Under the pieces are notes generated by a model that saw only the letters and a program-made list of their open reading frames with translations, ran no database searches and was not told the DNA's origin. A stretch of 64,000 nucleotides of DNA, from contig NZ_WHYR01000018.1 of the NCBI RefSeq assembly GCF_009428905.1, forward strand, positions 1 through 64,000, in the 5' to 3' direction. The translations under genes were made by a program, and so were the position numbers. This document shows positions 29,197 through 39,396 of this stretch, piece after piece (the stretch's first letter is position 1; each line of letters starts with the position of its first letter). Source of the DNA: Desulfofundulus thermobenzoicus. Lineage in GTDB: Bacteria; Bacillota; Desulfotomaculia; Desulfotomaculales; Desulfovirgulaceae.

Positions 29197-29365
29197 AATA
29201 TCTACCTCCTTTTTCTGGAATAAGGCCGGGCCCCTCCCGGAAGATAAGGGGACCGGGACAAAACAATCATAAACCGCCGGTGAAGATAAATACCAGCGAT
29301 GCCCACGCCCTTTACGGGTGGGAATTTCCAGGCGGGAGAGTGAAAAAAGCAGCCTGTCCCCTTTT

Positions 29366-31396
29366 TTAGCCGGGTTTTATTTCCAGCACATCCTCCACAT
29401 AGGCCCGCAGCACCTCGGCCACACCCCAGGCCTGGGCAATGGCTCCCCGGGGGATGACCGGCTCGTTCCCGTCAAAGATCTCGGAAATATAACCCACCCC
29501 GTGCTCCCGGAGATGCTCCCGGAAGGGTGCCAGGAAACGGGCCGCCAGCAGCCGGCTGGCCGGGGAGTAGTTGTACACCCGGCGCAGGGCGGTGACAAAG
29601 GGACCCATCAGCCAGCTCCAGACCGTCCCCTGGTGGTAGGCGCCGTCCCGCTGCCGGCGGTCGCCGCCGTAGACACCCCGGTAGCGGGGGTCGTAATGGG
29701 ACAGGGAGCGCAGGCCGTAGGTGGCGTAGAGCTCCTGCCACACCCGGCGCAGGATCCGGGCCCCCCGTTGGGGATCCACCAGGGTAAAGGGCAGGCTTAA
29801 AGCAATCACCTGGTTGGGACGCAGGGATGCATCCCCACCCTCCGGGCCAATGACGTCGTATAGATACCCCCCCTGATCGTACCAGAACTTCTTCAGGAAG
29901 TTATCTTTACACCGCACCATTATGTCATCGTAGGGAAAATCGTCTTTGTAGCGGCCGGCCAGTTCCCGCAGGATGCACAGGGCGTTGTACCACAGGGCGT
30001 TTATTTCCACCGGCTTGCCGTGACGGGGGGTGACCACCCACTCATCCACCCTGGCGTCCATCCAGGTAAGCTGCACCCCGGGAGAACCGGCGGCCAGCAG
30101 GCCGTCTTCATCCACCCGGATGTTAAAACGGGTGCCCCTGATGTGGTGATCAATGATTTCCCGCAATACCGGATAAATGTTCCGGCGTACAAACCGGTGA
30201 TCCCCGGTGTATTGCAAATATTTCCATACGGCCTGGAAATACCACAGGGAAGCATCCACCGTGTTATACAGGGGCTCCTCCCCTGCATCGGGAAAGGTGT
30301 TGGGCAAAAGCCCGTCCTTACAGTACCGGGCAAAGGTGAGCAGGATCTCCCGGGCGTCGTCATAACGGCGGGTGACCAGGGTCAGGCCGGGCAGGGCAAT
30401 CATGGCATCCCGCCCCCAGTCGCTGAACCAGTGGTAGCCGGCAATGATGCTTTTGGCGCCGGTGGAACGGCGGTGAACGATAAAGGCGTCGGCCGCCCGG
30501 ACCAGGGAACGGGCAAAGGAATCCCGCTGGCCGGCCCGCTCCACCAGCTCATGGGAGCGCCGGGTTTCCATTTCCAGCAGCGCCTCCCCGTCCAGGGTGA
30601 AGACTTCTTCCAGGGTGGCGATAAAAGTGATGGTTTTTTCCTCCCCCGGCGCCAGGGCGATGGTGAAGTTGCCGGGAATATAGTGATCCTCCCGGGCGGG
30701 AAGCCCCCTGTTTTGCTCTTCCGGGTAAAACATATCGTAAAACCAGTCATCCCGCCCGGTAAAACCGCCCTCGCTGCAGACCAGGTGCAGGGCGGGCACC
30801 TGGGGAACGGCCCTTACCGCCACTCCCCGGGGAATTTCTTCCCGGGCGAAATTGATCTGTCCCCGCCTGGTGGTCCAGTGGAAGTCCCGGCAGTTGACCA
30901 GGGGGATCAGGCGCAGTACCGCCGGGGAAATACCGTTAGAAATACGGTAAAGGATAACCGTGGTATTCTCCCCGTAAATCATGAAAATCTGCTTTTGTAG
31001 AAAGATATCGGCAAAAGAAAAAATAAAGGTGGGAAATGTTTCCAGGGACACCCGCTGCAGGTGCACATAGCCGAATTCGGTAACTCCCCCGCCGGTATGA
31101 TTGGTGGCTAGGTTGTATGTACGACCCTGCACCTCCAGGCGTTCGTCCACCTTGGACAGCACCAGGGTGCGCTTCACCGGCGGTGAAAGGGAGGCGATTA
31201 AAAGGCCGTGGTATTTACGGGTATTGACGCCGATAATGGAAGAAGAGGCGTAACCGCCAAGACCGTTGGTGACCAGCCATTCCTTTTGAATTCCCTGTTC
31301 ATAACTGCGCCAGTCCCCCTTGCCGAAGCACACCCCCTCTCCTCCTTCCGCAAAGGGCGGGCGATAATCCGGGCCATGGTGCATATGTTGATCCAT
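29366..31396 (-). CDS. Glycogen debranching enzyme (amylo-alpha-1,6-glucosidase)
   Basis: About 676 residues with two parts. The bacterial/archaeal GDE N-terminal domain has EWLVTNGLGGYASSSIIGVN and RKYHGLLIA. The (alpha/alpha)6 GDE_C catalytic domain has IAGYHWFSDWGRDAMIALPG with a likely catalytic Asp, FPDAGEEPLYNTVDASLW, and QGTVWSWLMGPF. It hydrolyses alpha-1,6 branch points in glycogen. The frame opens at 31468 inside the glucokinase gene; the ATG at 31396 with AGAGGGTG upstream is the better start. The next gene upstream is a ROK glucokinase, so glucose released would be phosphorylated and passed to the PGI/PMI enzyme. Confidence 0.95.
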   Translation of the reverse strand: MDQHMHHGPDYRPPFAEGGEGVCFGKGDWRSYEQGIQKEWLVTNGLGGYASSSIIGVNTRKYHGLLIASLSPPVKRTLVLSKVDERLEVQGRTYNLATNHTGGGVTEFGYVHLQRVSLETFPTFIFSFADIFLQKQIFMIYGENTTVILYRISNGISPAVLRLIPLVNCRDFHWTTRRGQINFAREEIPRGVAVRAVPQVPALHLVCSEGGFTGRDDWFYDMFYPEEQNRGLPAREDHYIPGNFTIALAPGEEKTITFIATLEEVFTLDGEALLEMETRRSHELVERAGQRDSFARSLVRAADAFIVHRRSTGAKSIIAGYHWFSDWGRDAMIALPGLTLVTRRYDDAREILLTFARYCKDGLLPNTFPDAGEEPLYNTVDASLWYFQAVWKYLQYTGDHRFVRRNIYPVLREIIDHHIRGTRFNIRVDEDGLLAAGSPGVQLTWMDARVDEWVVTPRHGKPVEINALWYNALCILRELAGRYKDDFPYDDIMVRCKDNFLKKFWYDQGGYLYDVIGPEGGDASLRPNQVIALSLPFTLVDPQRGARILRRVWQELYATYGLRSLSHYDPRYRGVYGGDRRQRDGAYHQGTVWSWLMGPFVTALRRVYNYSPASRLLAARFLAPFREHLREHGVGYISEIFDGNEPVIPRGAIAQAWGVAEVLRAYVEDVLEIKPG

Positions 31397-31449
31397 AACT
31401 ACACCCTCTATTCCAGTTTCGGGTTCAGGGTTCCGGTCTTTTGAAAAAG

Positions 31450-32424
31450 TTATGTGGTCTTCAGCCACCCCGCCTGCTGACGGGCCAGGACCACGGCGCC
31501 CAGCAGGCCCGACCGGCTCCCCAGGGCCGCCGGTACCAGGCGCACCTGCTCCCGGGACTTCTTAAGCGCCCGCCGGTCTATCTCCCGCTCCATGGCTTCC
31601 CAGAGGAGAGGTCCCGCCTGCATGGCCCCTCCTCCCAGGACCACCGTATCGGGGTTGAGCAGGTTGATGATGCCGGCCACGCCGATGCCCAGCATCCGTC
31701 CGGCGCCGGCAATAATCTCCCCTGCCTCCCGGTCGCCGGCCGCCGCCGCCCGGGCCACCGCCCCGGCGGTGATGGCCTCCCGCTCACCGCCGGCGGCCTC
31801 CAGGATGGCCTTTCCACCGCCGCCTTCCACCAACCGGCGGGCCTCCCGGGCCATGGCCGTCCCCGAGGCCACTGCTTCCAGGCAGCCGTAATTGCCGCAG
31901 TTGCACCGGGGGCCGCGGGGATCAATGGTAATATGCCCTATTTCCCCCGCCCCGTAACCGGTGCCGTGATAGAGGCGGCCGTTCAAGATCAGTCCTCCCC
32001 CCACCCCGGTGCTTACGGTGATATAAACCATATCTTTCGCCCCCCGGCCGGCCCCACACATATACTCACCCAGGGCGGCCAGGTTGGCGTCATTCTCCAC
32101 CGCCACCGGTACCTGCAGCCTTTCCTCCAGCAGGGATTTCAGGGGCACGTCATGCCAGCCCAGGTTGGGAGCCTGGTAGACCACACCGGTGGAAACGTTT
32201 AAAGGACCGGGAGCGCCTATCCCCAGGGCAACGGCAGGGCCGTCCGCCCCGGCCTCCCGCTGCACCTGCGCCACTGTCTGTATAATTCTGTCAATCACGT
32301 GCCGGGTGCCCGCCCCCGCTTCCGTAGGTACCTTCACCTCAGCCAGCAGGTTGCCTTCCCGGTCGGCCAGGGCGGTATAAATCTTTGTCCCCCCCAGGTC
32401 CACGCCAATTACAAACCGGGACAT
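31450..32424 (-). CDS. glcK: ROK-family glucokinase
   Basis: A 324-residue ATP-dependent glucokinase of the ROK family. The ATP loop is IGVDLGGTKIYTALADREG. The sugar site is VENDANLAALGEYMCGAGRG and MVYITVSTGVGGGLILNGR. The ROK zinc site is the full CNCGNYGCLEAVASGTAM cluster with the preceding GEIGHITIDPRGPRC. No DNA-binding domain is present, so it is a kinase and not a ROK repressor. It precedes the debranching enzyme and follows a HAD phosphatase. Confidence 0.95.
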   Translation of the reverse strand: MSRFVIGVDLGGTKIYTALADREGNLLAEVKVPTEAGAGTRHVIDRIIQTVAQVQREAGADGPAVALGIGAPGPLNVSTGVVYQAPNLGWHDVPLKSLLEERLQVPVAVENDANLAALGEYMCGAGRGAKDMVYITVSTGVGGGLILNGRLYHGTGYGAGEIGHITIDPRGPRCNCGNYGCLEAVASGTAMAREARRLVEGGGGKAILEAAGGEREAITAGAVARAAAAGDREAGEIIAGAGRMLGIGVAGIINLLNPDTVVLGGGAMQAGPLLWEAMEREIDRRALKKSREQVRLVPAALGSRSGLLGAVVLARQQAGWLKTT

Positions 32425-32502
32425 TTTTCCACCTCTTTAGCCGGGGAGCACGATTTCACAAAAACCGGGAACCCCCGGACTGATAACGTATTTTCCTCCT
32501 CA

Positions 32503-33363
32503 TTAGCCGGTGGTGCCGCCGCCAGCGCCGCCGGGGTACCCATTCCCGCGTATACCCAGAATAAACCTTTCCACCACCCGGGCCACGCCCCCTTCTTCAT
32601 TGGAGGCGGTAACCACGTCGGCCCGGGCCTGAATTTCCGGCCGGGCGTTGGCCACCGCCACCCCCAGGCCGGCCCACTCGATCATTTCCAGGTCGTTGTA
32701 ACTGTCCCCCACGGCAATAACCTGGCCCGGTTCCAGGCCGTAATAGCCCGCCACCGCCGCCAGGGCGTGCCCCTTGGTGGCGGCGGGGTGGGAGAATTCC
32801 AGAAAATAGGGTTTGGACTTGGTAATATGTAATTTGTCCCCATAAACGGGTTTAAGCTGTGCGGCCAGGGCATCCAGCTCTTCTTCCCGGGCAATCACCA
32901 GTACCTTGGTGGGGTCCTGCCCGGCCCGTTCCAGAAAAGGGATCAGGGGACCCACCTCTTCCGCCTCCACCCGGGAGATGGACTGGTACAGCCTGCTCTG
33001 TTCCGTATGGCGGGCCACATAGAGCCGGTCGTCCAGGTAAATGTTCATATGATAACCATATGCATTCACCCGGTCCATAATGTCCAGGGCGTAATCCAGG
33101 GGCACCGGCCGGTGGAGGACCACCTCCCCGGTAACCGGGTGCTTCACCAGCGCACCCTGATAGGTGATAATGGGGGCGTTGATCTTTAATTCCACGGCAA
33201 AGGGCAGGGCCGCCCGGAACATCCGCCCGGTGGCCAGGGTAACCACCACCCCGCTCCTTTGGGCCCGGGCCAGCGCCTCCCGGGTCTCGTCACTTATGCG
33301 CAGGTTTTTATCCAAAAGGGTATCGTCCAGATCTACAGCCAGCAGTTTGTATTCCGGCAACAA
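32503..33363 (-). CDS. Cof-type HAD-IIB phosphatase
   Basis: A 286-residue HAD hydrolase. Motif I LLAVDLDDTLLDKNLRI has the nucleophile and acid Asp pair, motif II VVTLATGRMFRAALPF the Thr, motif III a Lys (GHALAAVAGYYG preceded by TK), and motif IV VIAVGDSYNDLEMIEWAG the metal Asps. The IIB cap lies between. Substrates are probably sugar phosphates or flavin nucleotides. The frame opens at 33414, but AGGAGG lies five bases before a TTG at 33363, which gives the normal start (LLPEYKLLAVDLDD). The C-terminal Gly-rich tail is unusual and probably disordered. Confidence 0.92.
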   Translation of the reverse strand: MLPEYKLLAVDLDDTLLDKNLRISDETREALARAQRSGVVVTLATGRMFRAALPFAVELKINAPIITYQGALVKHPVTGEVVLHRPVPLDYALDIMDRVNAYGYHMNIYLDDRLYVARHTEQSRLYQSISRVEAEEVGPLIPFLERAGQDPTKVLVIAREEELDALAAQLKPVYGDKLHITKSKPYFLEFSHPAATKGHALAAVAGYYGLEPGQVIAVGDSYNDLEMIEWAGLGVAVANARPEIQARADVVTASNEEGGVARVVERFILGIRGNGYPGGAGGGTTG

Positions 33364-33414
33364 AAATACCTCCTGCCATGGTCCTTGACCGTTGGATTTA
33401 ATAGCCCGGCACAC

Positions 33415-33745
33415 ACCGGTTTAAGGCAGCTCCGCAGTAAACTCCTTTACCCTGGTAAAATCATGGTATCAGTGAGTGCCGGGCTGGTTGAGCCAACTTT
33501 ACCGGTCTTATTTGCAGCGGGAATCAGCGTTCCCACGGGTGACTCCTGCGTAAAATACGGGACAAACCGGACGGGCATGCCCGTTAATACTTTACCAGAT
33601 TTTAGTCTGACTGTCCATGGCTATTACCGCAGTTTCCCTTAAAATTAGCATTTTTCCCGGCCACCCGGGTTATACCTTGCCCATCCCCAGAGGGGTAGCC
33701 CGGGCCGCCTTTTAACTGCCAGGCCGGTGGTAAGCCGGCCCGGGA
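33415..33745 (-). other. Non-coding stretch with nested inverted repeats
   Basis: About 330 bp upstream of the HAD gene without a credible open frame. Seen are GGGAA/TTCCC at 33521-33537 enclosed by GCAG/CTGC, the perfect palindrome ACGGGCATGCCCGT (33571-33584), and GGCCGG/CCGGCC close to the uvrC stop (33722-33741), which may end uvrC transcription. On the minus strand these lie in the region that would be the 5' leader of the HAD mRNA. No known riboswitch class was recognised. Confidence 0.4.
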
Positions 33746-33761
33746 AGTCCGTCCCTTTTTG

Positions 33762-35747
33762 TTAATTATTTCCGTTACGGCCTTTCAAAAATTGGTGCAC
33801 CGCCTCCGCCGCGGGGCGGTTCATGCCGGGCAGGGCGGCCAGTTCCTCCACCGTGGCCCGGGATATGGCCTCCAGGGAAGGATAGGCCTTAAGCAGTGAA
33901 CGCCGGCGGGCGGGACCGATGCCCGGGATTTCGTCCAGGAGGGATTTTAAATTGCGCCGGGTGCGCAGCTGCCGGTGGTAGGATACGGCAAAGCGGTGGG
34001 CCTCGTCCCGCAAGTGCTGCACCAGGTGCAGCGCCGGGGACTCCCGGGGCAGCCGGATGGGCCCGCTGCGGCCGGGGGCGAAGAGCAGTTCCTCCTCCTT
34101 GGCCAGGCCGCAGGCCGGGATGTGCCCGAACCCCAGTTCCTCCATGACTTCCCTGGCGGCCGAGAGCTGTCCCCTGCCTCCGTCCACAATCACCAGGTCG
34201 GGCAGGCGGTGGAATCCGGCCTTCTTGCTGGAAAGCTGCCCGGTATTGATCAGATCCCGCTCCTCCCGGGCCCGGGTAAAGCGGCGGCGGAATACTTCCC
34301 GCAGGGAAGCGAAGTCGTCGGGGCCCTCCACGGTGCGGATTTTGAACCGCCGGTACTGGTCCGGCGCCGGGCGTCCCTCTTCGAAGACGGCCATGGAGGC
34401 CACCGCTTCCGCTCCCTGGATATGGGAAACATCGTAGCATTCGATGCGCCGGGGCACCCTTTCCAGACCCAGTTCCCGGGCCAGTTCCTCCGGCGCCGCG
34501 GCGCTTCTATCCCGGAACCGCCGTTCCAGTTCCGCCTCCTGCAGGGCTAAAAGGGCGTTCCGGGCCACCAGGTCCACCAGCTGCTTCTTTTCCCCCCGCC
34601 GGGGTACGTGCAGGTGCACCCGGCCGTCCCTTAACCGGGACAGCCACTCTTCTATCCCCCGGCTCTCCTCCGGGTCGATTTCCGACAGGAGGATCTCGGC
34701 GGGGATAAATTCGGCCCGGGGATAATATTGCTTGACAAAGGCGGTCATCACCTCGTCCCGTTCCATGTCCCCCGTGCCCTCCAGCAGGAAACCGTCCCGC
34801 CCCACCACCTTGCCCCCGCGGACAAAGAAAAGCATCACGTAAGAAAGATCCCCGTGGCGGGCCAGGGCCAGCACATCCCGGTCGCCGGCGTCATCGGAAA
34901 CCACCTTCTGGTTCTCCAGCACCTGTTTTATGGCCTGCAGCTGGTCCCGCAGGCGGGCCGCCCGCTCAAACTCCAGCTTTTCCGCCGCCTCATGCATCCG
35001 CCGGGTCAGTTCTCTCACCAGGTCGTCCTGCCGCCCCTCCAGGAAAAGGCAGATCTCCCCGATCATTTTCCGGTAGCTCTCCCGGTCCACCAGGCCGGCA
35101 CAGGGGGCCGGGCAGCGGCCGATGTGGTGGTTCAGGCAGGGACGGCGGGAGCGGGAGACCACGGTCCGTGTCCCGCCCTTCAGGGTTCCGGCCTGCCCCG
35201 CTGCTTCCGGGAGTCCCTTTGGAAATTCTTTTGCGGCGCCGGTGCGAGAGGTGCGGTCTTCCCCCACCGGCAGGGCCTCAATCTTCTGCTTGCAGGTGCG
35301 GAAGGGAAATAGCCGGCGCAGGAGGTCCAGGGTCTCATGCACCGCCCCCACCCGGGTGTAGGGACCGAAATAACGGGAGCCGTCCCGCACCAGCCGCCGG
35401 GTGATGTATATCCCGGGGAAGTCCTCCCCCAGGGTAACCTTCAGGTAGGGGTAGCTTTTGTCGTCCTTGAGGTAAATGTTGTACCGGGGCCGGTGTTCCT
35501 TGATCAGGTTTGACTCCAGGACCAGGGCTTCCACTTCGTTGTCGGTGACGATATATTCAAAGTCCACCGCCCGGCCCATTAAGGAGCGCACCTTGGGGCT
35601 CTGCCGGGCGCCGTTCTGGTAATATGAGCGCACCCGGTTTTTCAGTGAGACGGCCTTGCCCACATAAATAACCTCCCCGGCGGCATCCCGGAAAAGATAC
35701 ACCCCGGGTTTGTCCGGGAGGCGCTGCAGCTTTTCTTCCCCATCCAT
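33762..35747 (-). CDS. uvrC: Excinuclease ABC subunit C
   Basis: Makes the two incisions in nucleotide excision repair. At 661 residues the order is the GIY-YIG nuclease (GVYLFRDAAGEVIYVGKA, residues 15-32), the Cys-containing region, the UVR motif (LTRRMHEAAEKLEFERAARLR), the RNase H-like domain (IECYDVSHIQGAEAVASMAV and DLVIVDGGRGQLSAA), and C-terminal HhH motifs (IPGIGPARRRSLL, LPGMNRPAAEAV). Between FRTCKQK (about 154) and RPCLNHHIGRC (about 202) there is an insert of roughly 45 residues rich in Gly, Arg and Thr, longer than usual. It lies 16 bp after uvrA. Confidence 0.97.
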   Translation of the reverse strand: MDGEEKLQRLPDKPGVYLFRDAAGEVIYVGKAVSLKNRVRSYYQNGARQSPKVRSLMGRAVDFEYIVTDNEVEALVLESNLIKEHRPRYNIYLKDDKSYPYLKVTLGEDFPGIYITRRLVRDGSRYFGPYTRVGAVHETLDLLRRLFPFRTCKQKIEALPVGEDRTSRTGAAKEFPKGLPEAAGQAGTLKGGTRTVVSRSRRPCLNHHIGRCPAPCAGLVDRESYRKMIGEICLFLEGRQDDLVRELTRRMHEAAEKLEFERAARLRDQLQAIKQVLENQKVVSDDAGDRDVLALARHGDLSYVMLFFVRGGKVVGRDGFLLEGTGDMERDEVMTAFVKQYYPRAEFIPAEILLSEIDPEESRGIEEWLSRLRDGRVHLHVPRRGEKKQLVDLVARNALLALQEAELERRFRDRSAAAPEELARELGLERVPRRIECYDVSHIQGAEAVASMAVFEEGRPAPDQYRRFKIRTVEGPDDFASLREVFRRRFTRAREERDLINTGQLSSKKAGFHRLPDLVIVDGGRGQLSAAREVMEELGFGHIPACGLAKEEELLFAPGRSGPIRLPRESPALHLVQHLRDEAHRFAVSYHRQLRTRRNLKSLLDEIPGIGPARRRSLLKAYPSLEAISRATVEELAALPGMNRPAAEAVHQFLKGRNGNN

Positions 35748-35763
35748 AGTTCATCCACCCACC

Positions 35764-38670
35764 CTATAACGAAGCCACATTATCCCGGGCCGCTTCCCCC
35801 TTCTCCATGGGCATCCCCATCCCCGTTTCACCGGATAGGATGGCCTGCTCCCGGCGACCGGCCGCCAGCACCCGGCCAAGGAACCGGCCGGTGTAGGAGG
35901 CGCCCACCCGGGCCACCTCCTCCGGGGTGCCCGTGGCCACCACCCGGCCGCCGCCGTCGCCCCCCTCGGGGCCCAGGTCGATAATGTAATCGGCGGTTTT
36001 AATCACGTCCAGGTTGTGCTCGATGACCACCACCGTATCGCCGTTCTCCACCAGGCGGTGCAGCACCATGAGCAGCCGGTGCACGTCGGCCATGTGCAGG
36101 CCGGTGGTGGGTTCGTCCAGGATGTACAGGGTGCGCCCGTTGGAGCGGCGGGAGAGTTCCGTGGCCAGCTTCACCCGCTGGGCCTCCCCCCCGGACAGCT
36201 CAGGCGCCGGCTGGCCCAGGCGGATGTAGCCCAGGCCCACGTCCTGCAGGGTTTGCAACCGCCGGTGTATCCTGGGGATGTGCCGGAAGAACTCCACCGC
36301 CTGGTCCACCGTCATGTCCAGCACGTCGGCAATGCTTTTCCCCTTGTATTTGACCTCCAGGGTTTCCCGGTTATAGCGCCGCCCCTTGCACACCTCGCAG
36401 GGCACGTAAACGTCGGGCAGAAAGTGCATTTCAATTTTGATGATCCCATCCCCGGCGCAGGCCTCGCAGCGTCCCCCCTTGACGTTGAAGCTGAACCGCC
36501 CCGGTTTGTAGCCCCGCACCCGCGCCTCGGGGGTCTGGGAGAAGAGATCCCGGATGTCGCCGAACACACCGGTGTAGGTGGCCGGGTTGGAGCGGGGGGT
36601 GCGGCCGATGGGGGACTGGTCCACGTTGATCACCTTGTCCAGGTGCTCCAGCCCCTTAACTCCCCGGCAGGCCCCGGGCTGTACCCGGCTGCCGTGGAGT
36701 TCCCGCACCAGGTACTTGTATAAAATTTCGTTGACCAGGGTGCTTTTACCCGAACCGGAAACACCGGTAACACAGGTAAATACCCCCAGGGGGAAGGTAA
36801 CGTCGATGTTTTTCAGGTTGTGTTCCGCCGCCCCCAGCACCTCCAGGGCCTTGCCGTTGGGCCGCCGGCGCACCGCCGGCACCGGGATGTACCGGCGGCC
36901 GCTTAAATACTGGCCGGTGATGGATTGCGGCGTATTGATAATGTCCTCCAGGGTGCCCCGGGCCACCACTTCCCCGCCCTTCTCCCCCGCCCCGGGACCG
37001 ATATCGATGATGTGGTCCGCCGTCCGGATGGTGTCCTCGTCGTGCTCCACCACGATCACCGTGTTGCCCAGGTCCCGCAGGTGCAAAAGGGTGTCCAGCA
37101 GGCGCTGGTTGTCCCGCTGGTGCAGGCCGATGCTGGGCTCGTCCAGGATGTAGAGGACGCCGGTGAGACCGCTGCCGATCTGGGTGGCCAGACGGATGCG
37201 CTGGGCCTCCCCGCCGGAAAGGGTGCCCGCCGCCCGGTCCAGGGTGAGGTAGTCCAGGCCCACGTTCACCAGAAAGCCCAGCCGGGCGTTGATTTCTTTG
37301 AGTATCTGGCGGGCAATGATCCGCTCCCTCTCCGTCAGCTCCAGGCCGGCAAAGAAACGCTGCGCCTCCTTAACCGACAGGCGGGTGACCTCCACTATGG
37401 ACAGGCCGCCCACCTGCACCGCCAGGGCCTCCGGCCGCAGGCGGGCGCCGCCGCAGTCCGGGCAGGGGCGGTCGCTCATATAACGCTCCATTTCCTCCCG
37501 CATATACTCGGAAGAAGTCTCCCGGTAGCGGCGGGAAATATTGTTGATGACGCCCTCAAAGGAAGCATAGTATTGCTTCCGGTGGCCGAAGGTGTCCCGG
37601 TAAACCACCGGGATGCGCTCGCCGCCGGTGCCGTAAAGGATTTTTTCCAGATGCTCCGGGGCCAGTTCCGCCACCGGCGTGTCCAGGGAAAAACCGTACC
37701 GGTCGGCCAGGGCCTCCAGGCAGGCATAGGCGTTGCTGCCCTTGAACCAGCCCTCGATGGCCCCCCCCGCAATGGATTTGCTCTTGTCCGGGATGACCAG
37801 GTCCGGATCCACCTCCCGCTTCACCCCCAGGCCGGTGCAGGTGGGGCAGGCGCCGTAGGGGCTGTTAAAGGAAAAAAGCCGGGGGGCGATTTCCGGCAGG
37901 CTGACCCCGCATTCCGGGCAGGCGAAATTTTCATTAAAGAGGATTTCCGGGCCATCCACCACCGCCGCCAGGGCCACCCCGCCGGCCTGCCCCAGGGCCG
38001 TTTCCAGGGAATCGGCCAGGCGCCTTTCCGCCCCGGAACGGATGATTACCCGGTCCACCACGATTTCAATGGTATGCTTTTTATTCTTTTCCAGGGTCAC
38101 TTTTTCCGTTAAATCCCGCACCTGGCCGTCCACCCGCACCCGGGAAAAGCCGTTTTTGCGGATCTCCTCCAGCACCTTCTGGTGCTCGCCCTTTTTCCCC
38201 CGGATCACCGGGGCCAGGATTTGTAACCGGGTGCCCTCGGGCAGGGAAGTGAGCTGATCCACCATCTGCTCCACCGTCTGCCGGGCAATGGGGCGGCCGC
38301 AGGACGGGCAGTGGGGCCGGCCAGCCCGGGCGAAGAGCAGGCGCAGGTAATCGTAGATTTCCGTCACCGTACCCACGGTGGAACGGGGGTTGTGGCTGGT
38401 GGTCTTCTGGTCGATGGAAATGGCCGGGGAAAGGCCTTCGATGTAGTCCACGTCCGGCTTGTCCATCTGGCCCAGGAACTGCCGGGCATAGGCCGACAGG
38501 GACTCCACATAGCGGCGCTGCCCCTCGGCGTATATGGTGTCGAAAGCCAGGGAAGATTTCCCGGATCCGGAAAGGCCGGTAAACACCACCAGCCTGTCCC
38601 GGGGGATTTCCACATCGATATTTTTCAGGTTGTGCACGCGGGCACCTTTAATGATAATTTTATCGGGCAT
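35764..38670 (-). CDS. uvrA: Excinuclease ABC subunit A
   Basis: The damage-sensing ATPase of nucleotide excision repair, 968 residues. It has two ABC cassettes: Walker [18 protein letters not shown] near the N terminus and [15 protein letters not shown] at about residue 640. Signatures are [18 protein letters not shown] and [17 protein letters not shown], with [17 protein letters not shown] and [17 protein letters not shown] as Walker B. The zinc fingers are [18 protein letters not shown]...CPTCTG and CEACAGDG...CEVCKG. The C-terminal 30 residues after RFLGRVL are longer than the minimal family end. The gene is separated from uvrB by the oppositely oriented Uma2 gene. Confidence 0.98.
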   Translation of the reverse strand: MPDKIIIKGARVHNLKNIDVEIPRDRLVVFTGLSGSGKSSLAFDTIYAEGQRRYVESLSAYARQFLGQMDKPDVDYIEGLSPAISIDQKTTSHNPRSTVGTVTEIYDYLRLLFARAGRPHCPSCGRPIARQTVEQMVDQLTSLPEGTRLQILAPVIRGKKGEHQKVLEEIRKNGFSRVRVDGQVRDLTEKVTLEKNKKHTIEIVVDRVIIRSGAERRLADSLETALGQAGGVALAAVVDGPEILFNENFACPECGVSLPEIAPRLFSFNSPYGACPTCTGLGVKREVDPDLVIPDKSKSIAGGAIEGWFKGSNAYACLEALADRYGFSLDTPVAELAPEHLEKILYGTGGERIPVVYRDTFGHRKQYYASFEGVINNISRRYRETSSEYMREEMERYMSDRPCPDCGGARLRPEALAVQVGGLSIVEVTRLSVKEAQRFFAGLELTERERIIARQILKEINARLGFLVNVGLDYLTLDRAAGTLSGGEAQRIRLATQIGSGLTGVLYILDEPSIGLHQRDNQRLLDTLLHLRDLGNTVIVVEHDEDTIRTADHIIDIGPGAGEKGGEVVARGTLEDIINTPQSITGQYLSGRRYIPVPAVRRRPNGKALEVLGAAEHNLKNIDVTFPLGVFTCVTGVSGSGKSTLVNEILYKYLVRELHGSRVQPGACRGVKGLEHLDKVINVDQSPIGRTPRSNPATYTGVFGDIRDLFSQTPEARVRGYKPGRFSFNVKGGRCEACAGDGIIKIEMHFLPDVYVPCEVCKGRRYNRETLEVKYKGKSIADVLDMTVDQAVEFFRHIPRIHRRLQTLQDVGLGYIRLGQPAPELSGGEAQRVKLATELSRRSNGRTLYILDEPTTGLHMADVHRLLMVLHRLVENGDTVVVIEHNLDVIKTADYIIDLGPEGGDGGGRVVATGTPEEVARVGASYTGRFLGRVLAAGRREQAILSGETGMGMPMEKGEAARDNVASL

Positions 38671-38791
38671 CGTCGAAAAACCTTTCCTTTCTTGACATCT
38701 AAATACCCGGATAATAAAATGGCGGTAAGGAACCGATCTGGAAGGCAGCCAACCGGACAGAATAAGGAATTTTCAGGAAAGGGGCTTTTTT

Positions 38792-39355
38792 ATGAATAAC
38801 CTCGCTCCTCCCGCCGGGAAGATCATCCTCACCTACGAGGATTACCTGGACCTGCCGGATGACGGCAACCGTTATGAGATCCTGGAAGGAGTGCTGCACG
38901 TGACTCCATCCCCCACCACCCGCCACCAGCGGATTTCCCGCAACCTGCAACGGATTGTTGATGATCACGTGCTGCGGCACGATCTGGGCGAGGTATTCTA
39001 TGCTCCACTGGATGTGCTTTTCTCCCGGATCAGTATTGCCCAGCCCGACCTGATCTTTATCTCCCATGAAAGGGCAGCAATCATTACCGACAAAAACATC
39101 GCCGGGGCGCCGGACCTGGTGGTGGAAATCCTTTCCCCCACCACTGCCAAACGGGATAAAGTAACCAAGGCCCACGTCTATGCCCTGTACGGCGTAAAAT
39201 ACTACTGGCTGGTGGACCCGGACAGCACCACGGTGGAGGAATACCGCCTGGAAGGGGAAGGCTACGTCCCGGTGAACCGGGTCGCCGGCAATGCCCCCTT
39301 CACCCCGGAAATATTCCCCGGACTGGTAGTGGACCTGGGCAAAGTTTGGGCCTGA
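38792..39355 (+). CDS. Uma2-family (DUF820) PD-(D/E)XK protein
   Basis: A 187-residue member of the Uma2/DUF820 family, a restriction-endonuclease-like fold of unknown target. Seen are YEILEGVLHVTPSPTTRHQR with the conserved Glu-Gly, QPDLIFIS with an Asp, and APDLVVEILSPTTAKRD with the D...E core and KYYWLVDP. The ATG at 38792 follows GGAAAGGGG. It is the only intact plus-strand gene between the transposase remnants and the right end, and lies inside the uvrA-uvrB pair. Such genes are found in many dispersed copies in cyanobacteria and Firmicutes, and are often linked to mobile DNA. Confidence 0.88.
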   Translation: MNNLAPPAGKIILTYEDYLDLPDDGNRYEILEGVLHVTPSPTTRHQRISRNLQRIVDDHVLRHDLGEVFYAPLDVLFSRISIAQPDLIFISHERAAIITDKNIAGAPDLVVEILSPTTAKRDKVTKAHVYALYGVKYYWLVDPDSTTVEEYRLEGEGYVPVNRVAGNAPFTPEIFPGLVVDLGKVWA

Positions 39356-39396
39356 ACTGTCAACGGGTAAAGTAAACCCATGTTCCGCCTGCCGGC

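Noticed and set aside
36925-38112. 395-codon plus-strand frame
   Set aside because: Antisense to uvrA and low in hydrophobic-core pattern; no ribosome site or domain.
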